From: Phlyctochytrium arcticum
Lineage: Eukaryota; Chytridiomycota; Chytridiomycetes; Chytridiales; Chytridiaceae
Length of the DNA: 64,000 nt
Direction of reading: 5' to 3'
NCBI GenBank assembly: GCA_025602905.1
Contig: JAHLKI010000020.1
Coordinates: 62,001-126,000 of the forward strand
Of the stretch, positions 10,439 through 20,478 are shown piece by piece (position 1 is the stretch's first letter; each line of letters starts with the position of its first letter). Under the pieces are notes generated by a model that ran no database searches, was not told the DNA's origin, and was given only the letters and a program-made list of their open reading frames with translations. Made by a program: the position numbers and the translations under genes.

Positions 10439-11758
10439 TTAATCCACCCACTCAATTTCCGAACCCCGACCTCTCCCTCTACTGGCATGCCCAGCCGCAC
10501 TCTTCACCACGCTAATGGGCGAAGATGAGTCGTAATAGATGACATCCTCGGTATCCATAGCGACAAGGCCTGCCAATGCCACATCTGAGTGGTTGGACGG
10601 CGGAGTAGGCTGTTGGCGTTGTTGTTGTTGTTGAGGCTGTTGTTGCTGGTATTGATTAGGGTGAGTGGTTGTTGGCGAAACGCGGCGGGGATAAGGGGGA
10701 TATGGAGCGCGGTTGGGGTGGTGAGATGGGTGGGCTCCAGGGTGTGGGGGATAACTATGAGACGCAGACTGTGGTTGCTGAGGGGTTCGGAGGTACGATC
10801 GTTGTTGGGACGATTGTTGGTGGTGAGTGGAATTGTGGTGGGAAAATTCGGGAGAAAAGCTATTATTTTGCGTGGTGCAGGGTATGGGTGACGCGGTTGG
10901 GGTACTGGTTGGGGTAATGGGCTCATATGAATAGGGTTTGCTGCCAGTATTGATGGCTCTTGTGTATTGAGGATGCTGTTCAACGGTTAAATGAGCTCCC
11001 AAGATATGATAGAATTGGTTGAGCAACGGGAGACTGTACCTGACGAATTAGGTTGACATAGTAATCTTGCAACGTCTCAACATTGGATGCGAGATGCCAA
11101 TCAATCAAGAACAGAAACTCGACCTCGAGAACATTGAGCTCCTTGGTCGAAATCCCGCCCACCTTGGCATACATTGTATTTGTCTAATAGAGGGACAACA
11201 AAGATGAGTTTCTCGTGATGCCATCAGAGGTCATCAACTCCTTACCAAATATGAATCGCACAGCGCTTTCGTCGCACACGTAATCCCCGTAATAATAAAG
11301 CGATGTACAGTTAAACTCGATATTGTAAACGACCGGTTCCGCTCGCACATTCGGTCAATGTAAATGAGCAAAATCAAGAGACAGACTCGCTCAATGGAGG
11401 CATATTTCACAATTCGGCAGAGGTAGTCGGTGATACTGATGGCAGGAGGGGCACGGGAGTGGAAACGGGTCAGATTGTTGGATGTTAATGGGATCTGATC
11501 ATTATGGGTTGTCAGGCGGGCAAGCATATCGGCTATTCATTACTGGTTAAAAACCACTGGTTGACACATGAATCTTTTGATAGATCTTACCGATTAGGTG
11601 AGTAAGGTGATTGATGTCTACAAGATGAAAGTATTCTGGCAACAACATGTCGTTTTAGCGATACTTGGAGGTCAAACTGCTCGCATGTGGCTCTTACCGG
11701 GAAGTTGCGTTATAGGGAGTTGGGGCGACGGGGATGACTGATGTGTCGAGGTGGACAT
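10439..11758 (-). CDS. Pho80-like cyclin
   Basis: This is a cyclin of the Pho80/Pcl type, which partners Pho85-like CDKs in phosphate and carbon signalling or polarity. Five exons (11758-11698, 11635-11591, 11532-11246, 11183-11040, 10975-10439) join in frame to about 357 aa. The cyclin box is compact and N-terminal. It runs from ISITDYLCRIVKYASIER through LLILLIYIDRM, SLTVHRFIITGITCATKALCDSYLTN and AKVGGISTKELNVLE to FLIDWHLASNVETLQDYY. The K-V-GGI-x-x-x-E-x-N-x-LE signature is typical of this family. The C-terminal half is low complexity (Pro, His, Gln-rich, with a Q-rich stretch near 10.6 kb) and poorly conserved in type. Start choice: an ATG (MSTSTHQSSPSPQLP) lies directly upstream of a consensus donor. 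The CDK partner cannot be deduced here. Confidence 0.88.
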
Positions 11759-12152
11759 GGTAGCAGTTTTGGCCGGCATTATGATGGAAGAGGAGTCTAT
11801 ATATTTCTCAGTTCTTTTTGTTTGGGTGTTGGTCAACCTCAAGGCGGGATCTTTGAACGGATTTCAAAGCTGGATATATGTACAAAGGCAAGAGTGGCTG
11901 ATCCCTTCGAGTGCTTTTGGGGTATGTCCGGGTATGTAGAGTGTAGTGGTATGTAGTTTGATACTTTAGATTGTGTCAGAATATTGTTGTTGTTGAGCAG
12001 GTTGAATTTATGATGCAAGGAAGCTTTTGGGTTCGGGGCTATGGGCGTTTTTGCAAAAACACGTTTACACTACCGCGACGGCGATTGGGTGCTGCTGCGC
12101 AATGAAGTAGCTTCATGGACTCACGTGTCAGCATGAAATGCATCTGAAAAAA
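11759..12152. other. Promoter side of the cyclin gene, up to the tRNA
   Basis: About 390 bp between the cyclin start and tRNA-Met. The + strand shows GT-rich stretches, and a TATA-like tatatattt lies about 40 bp upstream of the cyclin ATG (about 11796-11805). No gene is supported. Confidence 0.4.
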
Positions 12153-12225
12153 GCGGGGTTGGCTCAGCTGGTAGAGCGTGAGTCTCATAATCTCAAGGTC
12201 GCGAGTTCGAGCCTCGCATCCCGCA
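12153..12225 (+). tRNA. tRNA-Met (anticodon CAT), intronless
   Basis: A 73-nt cloverleaf fits well. The acceptor arm GCGGGGT pairs with the 3' ATCCCGC, and the discriminator is A. The D arm is GCTC...GAGC. The anticodon stem TGAGT...ATCTCA closes a loop containing CAT. The T arm GCGAG-TTCGAGC-CTCGC carries the B-box. There is no intron. The lack of initiator-tRNA features suggests the elongator type, though this was not tested. T-runs directly after 12230 serve as a Pol III terminator. Confidence 0.93.
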
Positions 12226-12230
12226 ATCAC

Positions 12231-12249
12231 TTTTTGGATTTTTTTTTGG
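12231..12249 (+). terminator. Pol III T-run terminator of tRNA-Met
   Basis: Two T-runs, five and then nine consecutive T's, start six nt after the tRNA 3' end, as expected for RNA polymerase III termination. Confidence 0.75.
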
Positions 12250-12481
12250 TGTTTCGTGCGTAACGAGCCCAGAACGAGGCCCCGTCAATTGAAACTTGAT
12301 TGGAAAAGTTTTTGGGTTCGAAAAGTTTGGTGTGTGGAGTAGACGGCAGCCTTTTTTTGATTTCAAGGAACCGCACTAGGCAAAATATATACAGCTACTA
12401 GTTAATTACAAGTTCTCACAAGCGGGATGTGGATGCAGATTATGTACAAATGAATGGAGTTGGTCCAAAAAGAAAAAGTGT

Positions 12482-13421
12482 CTAATCCTTCTCAGCCTTG
12501 ATGCGGTCGCGGGACGTCCAGTAGTTTGCACCGTAGCTGACAGTGACCTCCATGCCGGGGTAGATTGGCTTGGTGGCAATGTAAATGGGTTGCCATACAT
12601 TGTTGTGTGGGACGTAGATGACGTCCGTGTTGGGTTTGTCTTCGTGGTTGACGAATCGAGCAATGTTGCCAATGAGCTGAGAGTCGACACCCATGCTCAT
12701 TTCGTTGCCCTCCTTGTCGGTGATTTTGGAAAAGTAGTGCCACTCGTAGTCGGTTGAGCGGGACGTGTTGATCAGGGCACCCGTGTACTGGGTGACAAAG
12801 GAGAAGGGGGGAATGTACGAGTTGGTAAAGACACCAAACTTGCGGTCTGGGCCGGTCCATTTGACGTACAGCCGGCGGTCATCGACATTGCCGTGGTCGA
12901 GGGCGGGGCCATAGACGCGAGCATAGTTTTCGTACAGATCGGGGTCGTTGGTGTACTGTGAGTCTGTCTTGACGTCGTGGGCCTCGATGTATGGGCGGAG
13001 CGAGTCTGGGACGTAGACAGAGTTGACGGTGCGAAGACCAAACCATTCGTCGAGCTCGTCGGGGTAAAAGTGACGCTCTTTCCAGGCTTCACCTTCTGTC
13101 ATGGATGTGGCGGAGAGACCGTTGGGCATAAAGTTGTTCTCATCGACAACAACCGCGGCGGCGCCAGTAGCGGAACCTCGGACCAGCGAGTTCATGTAAT
13201 GCACTCCGGACGCAGCTTGGGGAACGTGTTTGACCACCTATGATGATTGGGGTCAGCTTTTCTGGGTTGATAAAATAAATGAATAGGCAAATACACACCT
13301 GTCCGCCCAATAGTATTCCAGCAATGAAGCTCAGAGAGAGCACAGCATACTTTTTTGCGCTTGTAGAGAGCATAGGAGATCCTGACGACAGTTTGGTAGG
13401 AAGTTTGACTGATTGGCCCAT
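12482..13421 (-). CDS. SET-domain protein with N-terminal membrane anchor
   Basis: SET proteins transfer methyl groups from S-adenosylmethionine to lysine. Two exons (13421-13299 and 13237-12482) join in phase 0 to a 292-aa protein. Residues 24-40 (KYAVLSLSFIAGILLGG) form one hydrophobic segment, preceded by K6, K10, K23 and K24. The positive-inside rule would leave the bulk of the protein on the luminal side. The SET fold lies at about 173-281: FGVFTNSYIPPFSFVTQY, then FVNHEDKPN (the N-H cofactor motif with its conserved P-N) and the closing YGANYW. No pre-SET or post-SET cysteine cluster is present. The first hydrophobic segment could instead be an uncleaved signal. Substrate is unknown. 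The gene is followed by tRNA-Met, on the opposite strand. Confidence 0.85.
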
Positions 13422-14835
13422 ATTTGCAGGTAGGAGATGAGTGTGATGGTGGTGGTGGGGATATGGAGAACAAGAGGGGAATATTCTGCAGATGCTCAGA
13501 TGTCTGCCGAGTTCTTTTATATAGCGGAGCCCTTTGATTCTTTTGAAGCTATTGACGGCCGGCGGCAAATGGCTTTCGTGGCGTTTTTGCCCGGCCGCGG
13601 ATGAAACAAGCCGGCCGCAAGGGCATCCAGCCGGATCGAAGGAAAGTATCCAACTCACCAACGCCGCCGCTTTTGATCTTGAAGTTGCCTGCTATTGGAT
13701 CAGCTATTGGATTGCTTGCCTGGAAAAGAGGCCGCCATTATACCCCAACTTGCATTCTCTCAGATTCGCCAACATCTCTCGCTGCTGCTCGTTGTGCTGA
13801 ACTTTTCAACTGGGTTGAATATGAGACTGTTTATTCATTCCGTATGAAAGACAAGACAAGACTTGCGACACTCGGTTGTCTACGGCAGTCATTTGGCAAT
13901 AATCATTGATGAACGCGATCTGATGTCTCATGTATTCTGGACGGATCTGTAAAGGAAGACTTGGTACTCAGAAGAAGGAAAACTTGGTACTCAGAAGGAG
14001 TACTTGCCAATATCACCGCCGTATTCGGTATGAAGCAGATGAATACAGATGCTCACAAGGAATGAACTTGGCCGTGATATGCTGCATCGCAGACATCGGG
14101 AACGCCCTGCCAGAAGTCCTGCTAAATAAATCTCCCAAAAAAAACAGGCTCTAATGATCATAAACAAAGACAGCAGCTATCATCGTTTGAGGTCGTCTTT
14201 CTATGCTCAGATAAGTTGCTTGATGGGACCTGGTGGGACCTGTCAATCAATGCTATGCTACGGGGTGCTATTAGTGTGGATCTGTTTTTGACACATGCCA
14301 AATCGACCAGCCACGCGTCCTCCAGTGTATTTCCCACAGGCCTTTTTCCGGCAGGATCGTCCCTCCAATCCAATCTTCATCCGAGATCAGCTCAACCCAG
14401 AGCTCAACCGCGGGCCTGCGCGAGAACAGCGCCGGTCTCCCAGCGCTTCTCTTACGCAGGCCCTGCTTAACCAGGTAGGTCAGCGAGGTCATTCTCAGAT
14501 AGTAGGCATCTCCAAGCTAAAAAGAGAACTTAGAATGATGGATTGAAAGCTACGGATGCCCGCACCACGAGCAACTCGGGGAACCGACGTCAGCAAGGTG
14601 ACCAATAATGGCAAACGTTATTGTTGCTGGTTCCTACAAGCGTGCATATCCCAAGTAGTAAGTTATCATGAATCGGTTGTGCATATCATGCCACTAACGG
14701 CATGTTATAGTGGGGAAAACGCGTCAAAAGCGCATGAACCCATTTTGGTATCAGGCACACCTCTGAACCTGCTTGTTAGAACGACGGATTTTGGTTGCTC
14801 TGGACAGGTATTCTATGCAGTTGCGCAGAGGGTCC

Positions 14836-14870
14836 CAATTTTCAACATTGTGCCCACTGGACAATCGACT
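14836..14870. repeat. 35-bp direct repeat, copy 1
   Basis: The stretch beginning CAATTTTCAACATTGTG and ending ACAATCGACT recurs at 15067-15101 with one mismatch (GCCCACTGG here, GTCCACTGG there). The core of copy 2, GTCCACTGGAC, is an inverted repeat. Confidence 0.85.
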
Positions 14871-15066
14871 AGCGCGCCGATGTTCAATAAGGTCTGCAGG
14901 ATGCTGTTAAGGCCGGTGACATTCAGGGCGGTTCCATCGGGCGCGACGCAGAATGGTTCCACCTTTGTCTTTCACCGGGAGCCCGTCATATGATGCAAAA
15001 TTATCAGGATGCTATGGTCAATCTGACAACGAAGACATGGGCGCCGCCAGCCCTCCCCATATCTGA

Positions 15067-15101
15067 CAATTTTCAACATTGTGTCCACTGGACAATCGAC
15101 T
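15067..15101. repeat. 35-bp direct repeat, copy 2
   Basis: Second copy, 231 bp after the first. It contains the near-perfect palindrome GTCCA-C-TGGAC flanked by ATTGT and AAT. Confidence 0.85.
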
Positions 15102-15673
15102 CTCGACGAATTTGACGATACTTTCAACGACCTGGCGATATTACAGTCTATAACATACACAACCATACAAATCACAAAACATCTTACCATCACTTACCCT
15201 CTCATACATAATCGATATTCGAGGATGCATTTTCGCACAGTTAGAGAATAGTTGGGGCATCTCTTTTATATGCTGAATACTGCTGAAAGGCATCATACTT
15301 ATTCAAGAAAATACTGTATCACTGACATCCTTTCCAAAATACGAATGTATGGTCTGAATACAAACAAAGGAAGCAGGCTCAATGTTCCTAGACGATGAAG
15401 AACATTTATTCTTCATCTTCATAAAATTTGCAATTCTGATGTTTCCGCTACATGTGTTGGCCGATAATTTGACAGGTTTTGTGGATGTAAAGGAGTTTTG
15501 GCAGCATATTTCATGGAATTTATTCGCGTGAAATACACCAGGAAATCCGCAGCAAGCCAAAGTGAAGTGTCATCACAACCCGGGCGCGTTCGGCCAAAAT
15601 TGACCAAAGTCGCGACGAAACGACAAACAACCGGATACAGAGGAACATCAATACTGGGAGATATACATAGAAA

Positions 15674-15921
15674 ATGTATCGTCGAACCCGCCGCCATCCG
15701 CGTTCCCGCCCTACTGTCCAGGACGTCCTCAGCCGATGGCTCCCCGCCTCAAACTCGTCCTTGGCGCCTCCTCTTCCCGTCGATACATCAACTTCATCCA
15801 ATGGCTCACATACCTCTAATGCAACAGCGATCCGGAAACAGAGTCGGCGACGCGTGGAACAGGCTGTCAGACATCATATCGAACGGCAACGGACTCGTAA
15901 AGACGGTCAGGGGAGTCGAGG
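15674..15921 (+). other. Possible upstream exon of the VASt gene or small separate gene
   Basis: An ATG-started frame (MYRRTRRHPRSRPTVQ...) of about 83 codons ends at a good donor (G-GTGAGT at 15921). Splicing to an AG at about 16344 would run in frame into the VASt gene start (…ARNRSIRSN-MLATAAP). That intron would be about 420 nt, far longer than others here, and a TATA-like sequence at 16258 argues for an independent start at 16371. So this may be an alternative first exon or not coding at all. Confidence 0.3.
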
Positions 15922-16255
15922 TGAGTACATCGCGATACATTTCCAAATGTTAGATATTCTCCCATATTCGCATCTTTTCCAATGCAAGTTCCACAATACC
16001 GCCCTACCCCCCATTCTTGTATACCCCATTCCCTTGCTGCTTGCTTGCTTGATGCTATGTCATGTATTGTTGCTCGTATTGTTGGGAGTGATCCCGAATT
16101 TGAGGGTAGCGTTTTGGCTTCCTCGGCGCCAGATCGTTGCAAGTTTTTTTTCATTGCGGATATATGCCATGCACATTTTTTTTTCTCTCGGATGTGTTGT
16201 TTTGGGGCCAAACTTAATTTTGGCGTGGGAGAAATGAGGGGGGAGATTTTCAACG

Positions 16256-16270
16256 CGTATATAAAAGCTT
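16256..16270 (+). promoter_or_regulatory. TATA-like element before the VASt gene
   Basis: CGTATATAAAAGC lies about 110 bp upstream of the ATG at 16371, in a T-rich context. This is a plausible core promoter, based on sequence resemblance only. Confidence 0.4.
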
Positions 16271-16370
16271 GGAGGGGGATTTTGGACCGCTCTATTTACG
16301 ATTCTATTGACCATTGAACGTTTTTTTCTACCACCATCAACCAGCTAGAAACCGGTCGATTCGCTCAAAC

Positions 16371-19300
16371 ATGTTGGCTACCGCTGCACCCGTTGTTGTT
16401 GATCAGCAGGATGTCCGACCATCCCAGCAGCAGCAACGCCGGGACAAGGCGAATCGCAAGTCCCAGTCGTCCAATAGCGATACCACCGGAACGACAGCTC
16501 CTAAATCCTTCATTGGGATCCCCGAGCTGGAAATGACATCGCCGTTGTTTTCTTTTGAGAATAAATCGTCTGCATCGTCGTCGTCGTCAGCAGCGTCAGG
16601 TTCATCGTCGTCGTCGCCGGTGTTTACGTCCAACAATGGAGGGGATATCTTGCACCCCAACCCCAAGCAGACGACATTACAAGAAAGTGGTGGCAAGGAT
16701 GATCGACACGGGCATCAGATGTACCAGCGAGAGACGGAAAACTCGGGTCACTCAGAGAGTAGAGTCGTTTTCCGCCACAGTCCCATCGCCACCCCCCGCA
16801 TCATCACACCGCTGCCCGCAGAAGCCCGCACGTCTGTGCATATCACGCCCACCTCATTAAACGAATGTCGTCCAAACCCACCTTCGTCATATCCCCCAGT
16901 CGCTTCGTCCAGGACCGCCAGCTTGGACGACGCGAATAGCCAGACATCCTCCAAACTCGGCATGCGGAGCGCCGCGCACTCTAGCACTCATTCAATTCCG
17001 TCATGGCACGCTTCATGTGCATGTACAGGGCACGAAGGCTTGCAGCTTCTTGACGCTGTTTACGGTATTCGACCGTCGGACATGATTTTGGCGTTGTTTG
17101 GGGATGACGGGTCCCCAATCTGGGACGAAATATGGTCGCGGAGGGGATGTACAGGTAAAGTTCTACTGAAGTTTTGTCCATGATGTTTATTGACACTTTG
17201 CATCCTTTGGAAAGATATTAAAAGTGAACGATGGCGCAAGAATCGTCAAAATCAGTGGTCGCGACGGCGTGTGACTTACAAGGTGTATGTGAGAGCTCCC
17301 ATGTGTGAGTAAACCGAAAATCTCTGTAATACATCATGAAGCCTAACGCTTTCGATCTTAGATGGAAAAATGCTGACCGTTGCCATTGAGGACCAGAGAG
17401 TGGTCCAGCAGGAGGACAAGTGGGTTTCAAATGATCCAAGTCTTTCATGTAAGACATGTGATGTTCATTTCCTTATCCACCTCTAGTATGATTGTGATTG
17501 ATGTGTCTGTCATCACACCCTCGCTTCCGTCCGGCACCGTGTACTCATCCTTACTGCGGTACTGCCTCACTTCAGCAGGTCTGGGTGACAAAGAGGCAAC
17601 ACGAGTGCGGGTGCACGGAAAAGTCGAATTCTCTAAGAAGAGCATGTTGCAAGGTACTCGTAACGAATCATACTCTTTGATGCACGGGTAGTTGACAATC
17701 AAGGCAAAACAGACGCAATCACGAATTTGGCAGTTGATGGCATGTCGTCCACTATTCGTCTGCTGGATGAGACGTTGGTCAAATTGGCTGCAGGGCAACT
17801 AGCACCACGGGTGCCACCCAGTGATGTGCATACGAAAGAGGCCAAAAGTACAGATATTTTGCCGGACGACCTGCTTACTCCGCACGGATTGGACCCGTCA
17901 CCTTACAGTTCCATGGGACCCTCACGGACTGCTAGTTTTGGGGAAGCACCCCAGGTAAAGGAGACACTGGAAGTGAAGGCTAGAGATTCCGGATCGGATG
18001 TGTCTCCTGCCGGATCTCAATTGTCGTCCACGAGTTCGTCACCTAGAATGACGGGTATGACAGCGCTTTCACCGCCAGTAAAACCACCTCAAGAAGAAGT
18101 CGCCCGGAATGCGGGTATGCCAAAAGTGCGGGGACCCAGAATGGCACTCACTCCCCCTGTGTCTGGAACGCGATCGACGACCCCATTGTCTCCCCCGGTT
18201 CAGATGCGGAAAATGTCATCAGAGGGATACTTTCCACCTCCCAGTTTTTTGAACCCGGCCGCTGCGTCCAAGCAAGAGCGCCGACCATCGGGTCCGCGGC
18301 CCTTTGGTGGATGGGAGGCGGTCAAAAAACATATGCAGCAAGGCAACATTAGTCAGACGGAAGAACCTGCTACTAGTCCTTTGGCGGTGGAATGGAATGG
18401 AAAGCAATGGGTAGAGGTCCACCCAGTCGTTGCCAAGCAGCTTGTACAACAGAGTCGGGCATCTACACCCGGTGCCAATGAGCCTCACCCACCCAAGGTA
18501 CTTAAACGAGCAGGAGGTCAGGTCGCTCTCTGGGTCGGAGGGCAGTATATAGTGGCCGAAGGCGGTGTACCCCGCGTATCAGCAGCTAGATCTAAAGTAC
18601 AGTTGTTGAGCGATACCAAAGAAACCCCAACACCAAAAATCGAGAGTGTCAATCGGGCAGAGGATGTTCAGCATGGCGAGCTAAATGCTGAATATGTTCG
18701 ACCTTCTACCCCCGCATCCATTGAGCTCATTCCCAAGAGTCCCCAGGAAGCAGCCGAATGGCGGAGCGCCGCTGCCCGACGACTACAGAGTCATTTGGCC
18801 AAACAGCAAGAGGTGCAGCAGCAACCAGTGAAAATTCAGTTACTGAAACCCATTGAACAAACTGCTGGAACAAATATATCCCCAAAACGACCTGCTCTGC
18901 CAAGCTCTTCCAGCTCGTCTCCGGCGTTGCCTGTACCCATGATTTCCAAATTTTCGTCCTCTTCTTTGACAAGTAATGAACCATCTCAATCCGCCGTGAA
19001 ACCAACAAAGACGACCCATATACGTCCCATTCTGAAAACGGCGGCAAGCACCCCAATACTAACTCTGGCACCTGCTGCAGAGTATCCTCGGCCCGATCCT
19101 GCCGATCACGATAACCCCAAGTCGAATTTTGTTCGCGTGGGTCTGGATGCCAACTCCAGACTCATCAAAAAGGGAGGACCAGCAAAGCCGCCACCACCAC
19201 CCGGCCCACCACCTCCACTGGCAAAATCTAAAACACCTGCTGACCAACCACGGACCCCTCAACTCAAATCCATTTTGAAGAATTCTACCACGGAGCTGTT

Positions 19301-20123
19301 GGACGTGGATGAACCGCAGTCTCCGGGCGATGCAACCACAAATAGTTCGCAGCCCAACCGGACCCTACAGCTCATCCTCGCCATCAATGTCATTGTGGCC
19401 TTGGTGATACTTAAACATCTTGGACTCATGTCGCTCATCCGACTCGTTGGACATATCCTTCTCTTTATGTTCAAATGTATCGGATGGATCTTTGGCCTTT
19501 TTATCCGTCTAGATGGGCTCGCTCCTTCAAATCAAGCCACAGCATCAGTACCGCGGACGGCTCCAAACTACTCTCCGTCCAGTTTATCGCGAACGGGGGA
19601 CGGCTGCGGAATCCACCCGGCGAGAGATATATCCGTCCATCGCCACCAGCCAGAACTGGTAGTAGCAGCAGGAGCGGATTGGACAGACGGGTTGCGCAGG
19701 TGGGCGATTCTGAGCCTGTGGTGGGCAGCTATTGTGATTTGCGTCCGGATCGGATTGGGGATATGGTGGAAGTGGTCTAAAGCTCCGCTTGTCGACAAAT
19801 CAGTTCAGGAAATACCCCCTTCTGAACAAACCTCTGATTCTCTCGAATCATCCATGCGCACAACCTCAAAGTGCACCTCCTCCGTCTCGTTCTGCACCCA
19901 TGAATCGTCTAGTGACGAACAACACCCAGACCCGGACTTGGATTTCGCGGACCACGTTCCACCTCCACCCTCGCAAATCAACGATAGCCTCCTCTTATCC
20001 CGTCCCCATTTCCAAAACGCTCATGTACGGCATCGACACCCCAAATCGACCTCCGAAACTGATTCCTTTTCTCCCATCTTTCAAGACTCTATTCACTCCC
20101 AAGACTCCATGTTTGGGATGTGA
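16371..20123 (+). CDS. VASt-domain (StAR-like sterol transfer) membrane protein
   Basis: VASt domains bind and move sterols at membrane contact sites (Lam/GRAMD1 proteins). Exons 16371-17154, 17215-17304, 17362-17419, 17487-17653 and 17692-20123 join in frame by GT-AG introns. The VASt core is spread over four introns: LDAVYGIRPSDMILALFGDD, DIKSERWRKN, RRRVTYKVYVRAPMYGKMLTVAIEDQR, VIDVSVITPSLPSGTVYSSLLRYCLTSAG and TRVRVHGKVEFSKKSMLQ. A long Ser/Pro-rich disordered region follows, with a polyproline patch (PPPPPGPPPPL). Two hydrophobic segments come next, near 19.37-19.52 kb (LILAINVIVALVILKHLGLM with a second half) and near 19.70-19.77 kb (ILSLWWAAIVICVRIGLGI). No GRAM domain is visible N-terminal to VASt, unlike classical Lam proteins. 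Membrane tethering plus VASt suggests a contact-site lipid role, by inference. Confidence 0.8.
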
Positions 20124-20478
20124 ATTGTATATTCCCGGTGTTTCTGATCCCATTATCTTGTTTTGCTTGCTCACGTACCGTATGACAATTCCTTGTTTTC
20201 CTTACCGGTAGTACGTGTTTTCTCCTCCTTATATACCCCCTTTCAAACAATTTTTGAAAAAATATACCCTGGACTCACTCAAGTTTTCGCAACGAGATTC
20301 CGGAACACAATAGACCTTCTTATTATCACTTTAAAAAACTTTGCTAAACTAATCTATGCCAAGTGGAGTTGATGTTTAATCGACTGAAACAGTATGACAA
20401 TGTGGGGAGGATGGTCCTCTTTTGTTTCCCTCCCGCTATATGAGGAATATATTCTAAAAAACGTCTACGGTATATGAA
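20124..20478. other. Convergent intergenic region
   Basis: About 355 bp of AT-rich sequence between two converging genes. It probably serves as 3' ends for both. Nothing else is recognised. Confidence 0.4.

Larger units (their letters stand above)
13422..15673. other. Gene-poor interval with a short direct repeat
   Basis: No convincing gene is seen between the SET gene and about 15.67 kb. It contains scattered short frames on both strands. A 35-bp element is repeated at 14836 and 15067. The sequence looks like decayed or regulatory DNA. A frame at 14556-14993 (+) runs over the first copy but has no motif I recognise. Confidence 0.4.

Noticed and set aside
10600..10660. CAG/CAA-type repeat as a microsatellite feature
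   Set aside because: It is the Gln-rich coding tract of the cyclin C terminus, interrupted and in frame.
15674..16237. 188-codon frame as a single-exon gene
   Set aside because: After about 83 codons it runs into T-rich hydrophobic sequence and passes a strong donor. Kept only as a possible upstream exon.
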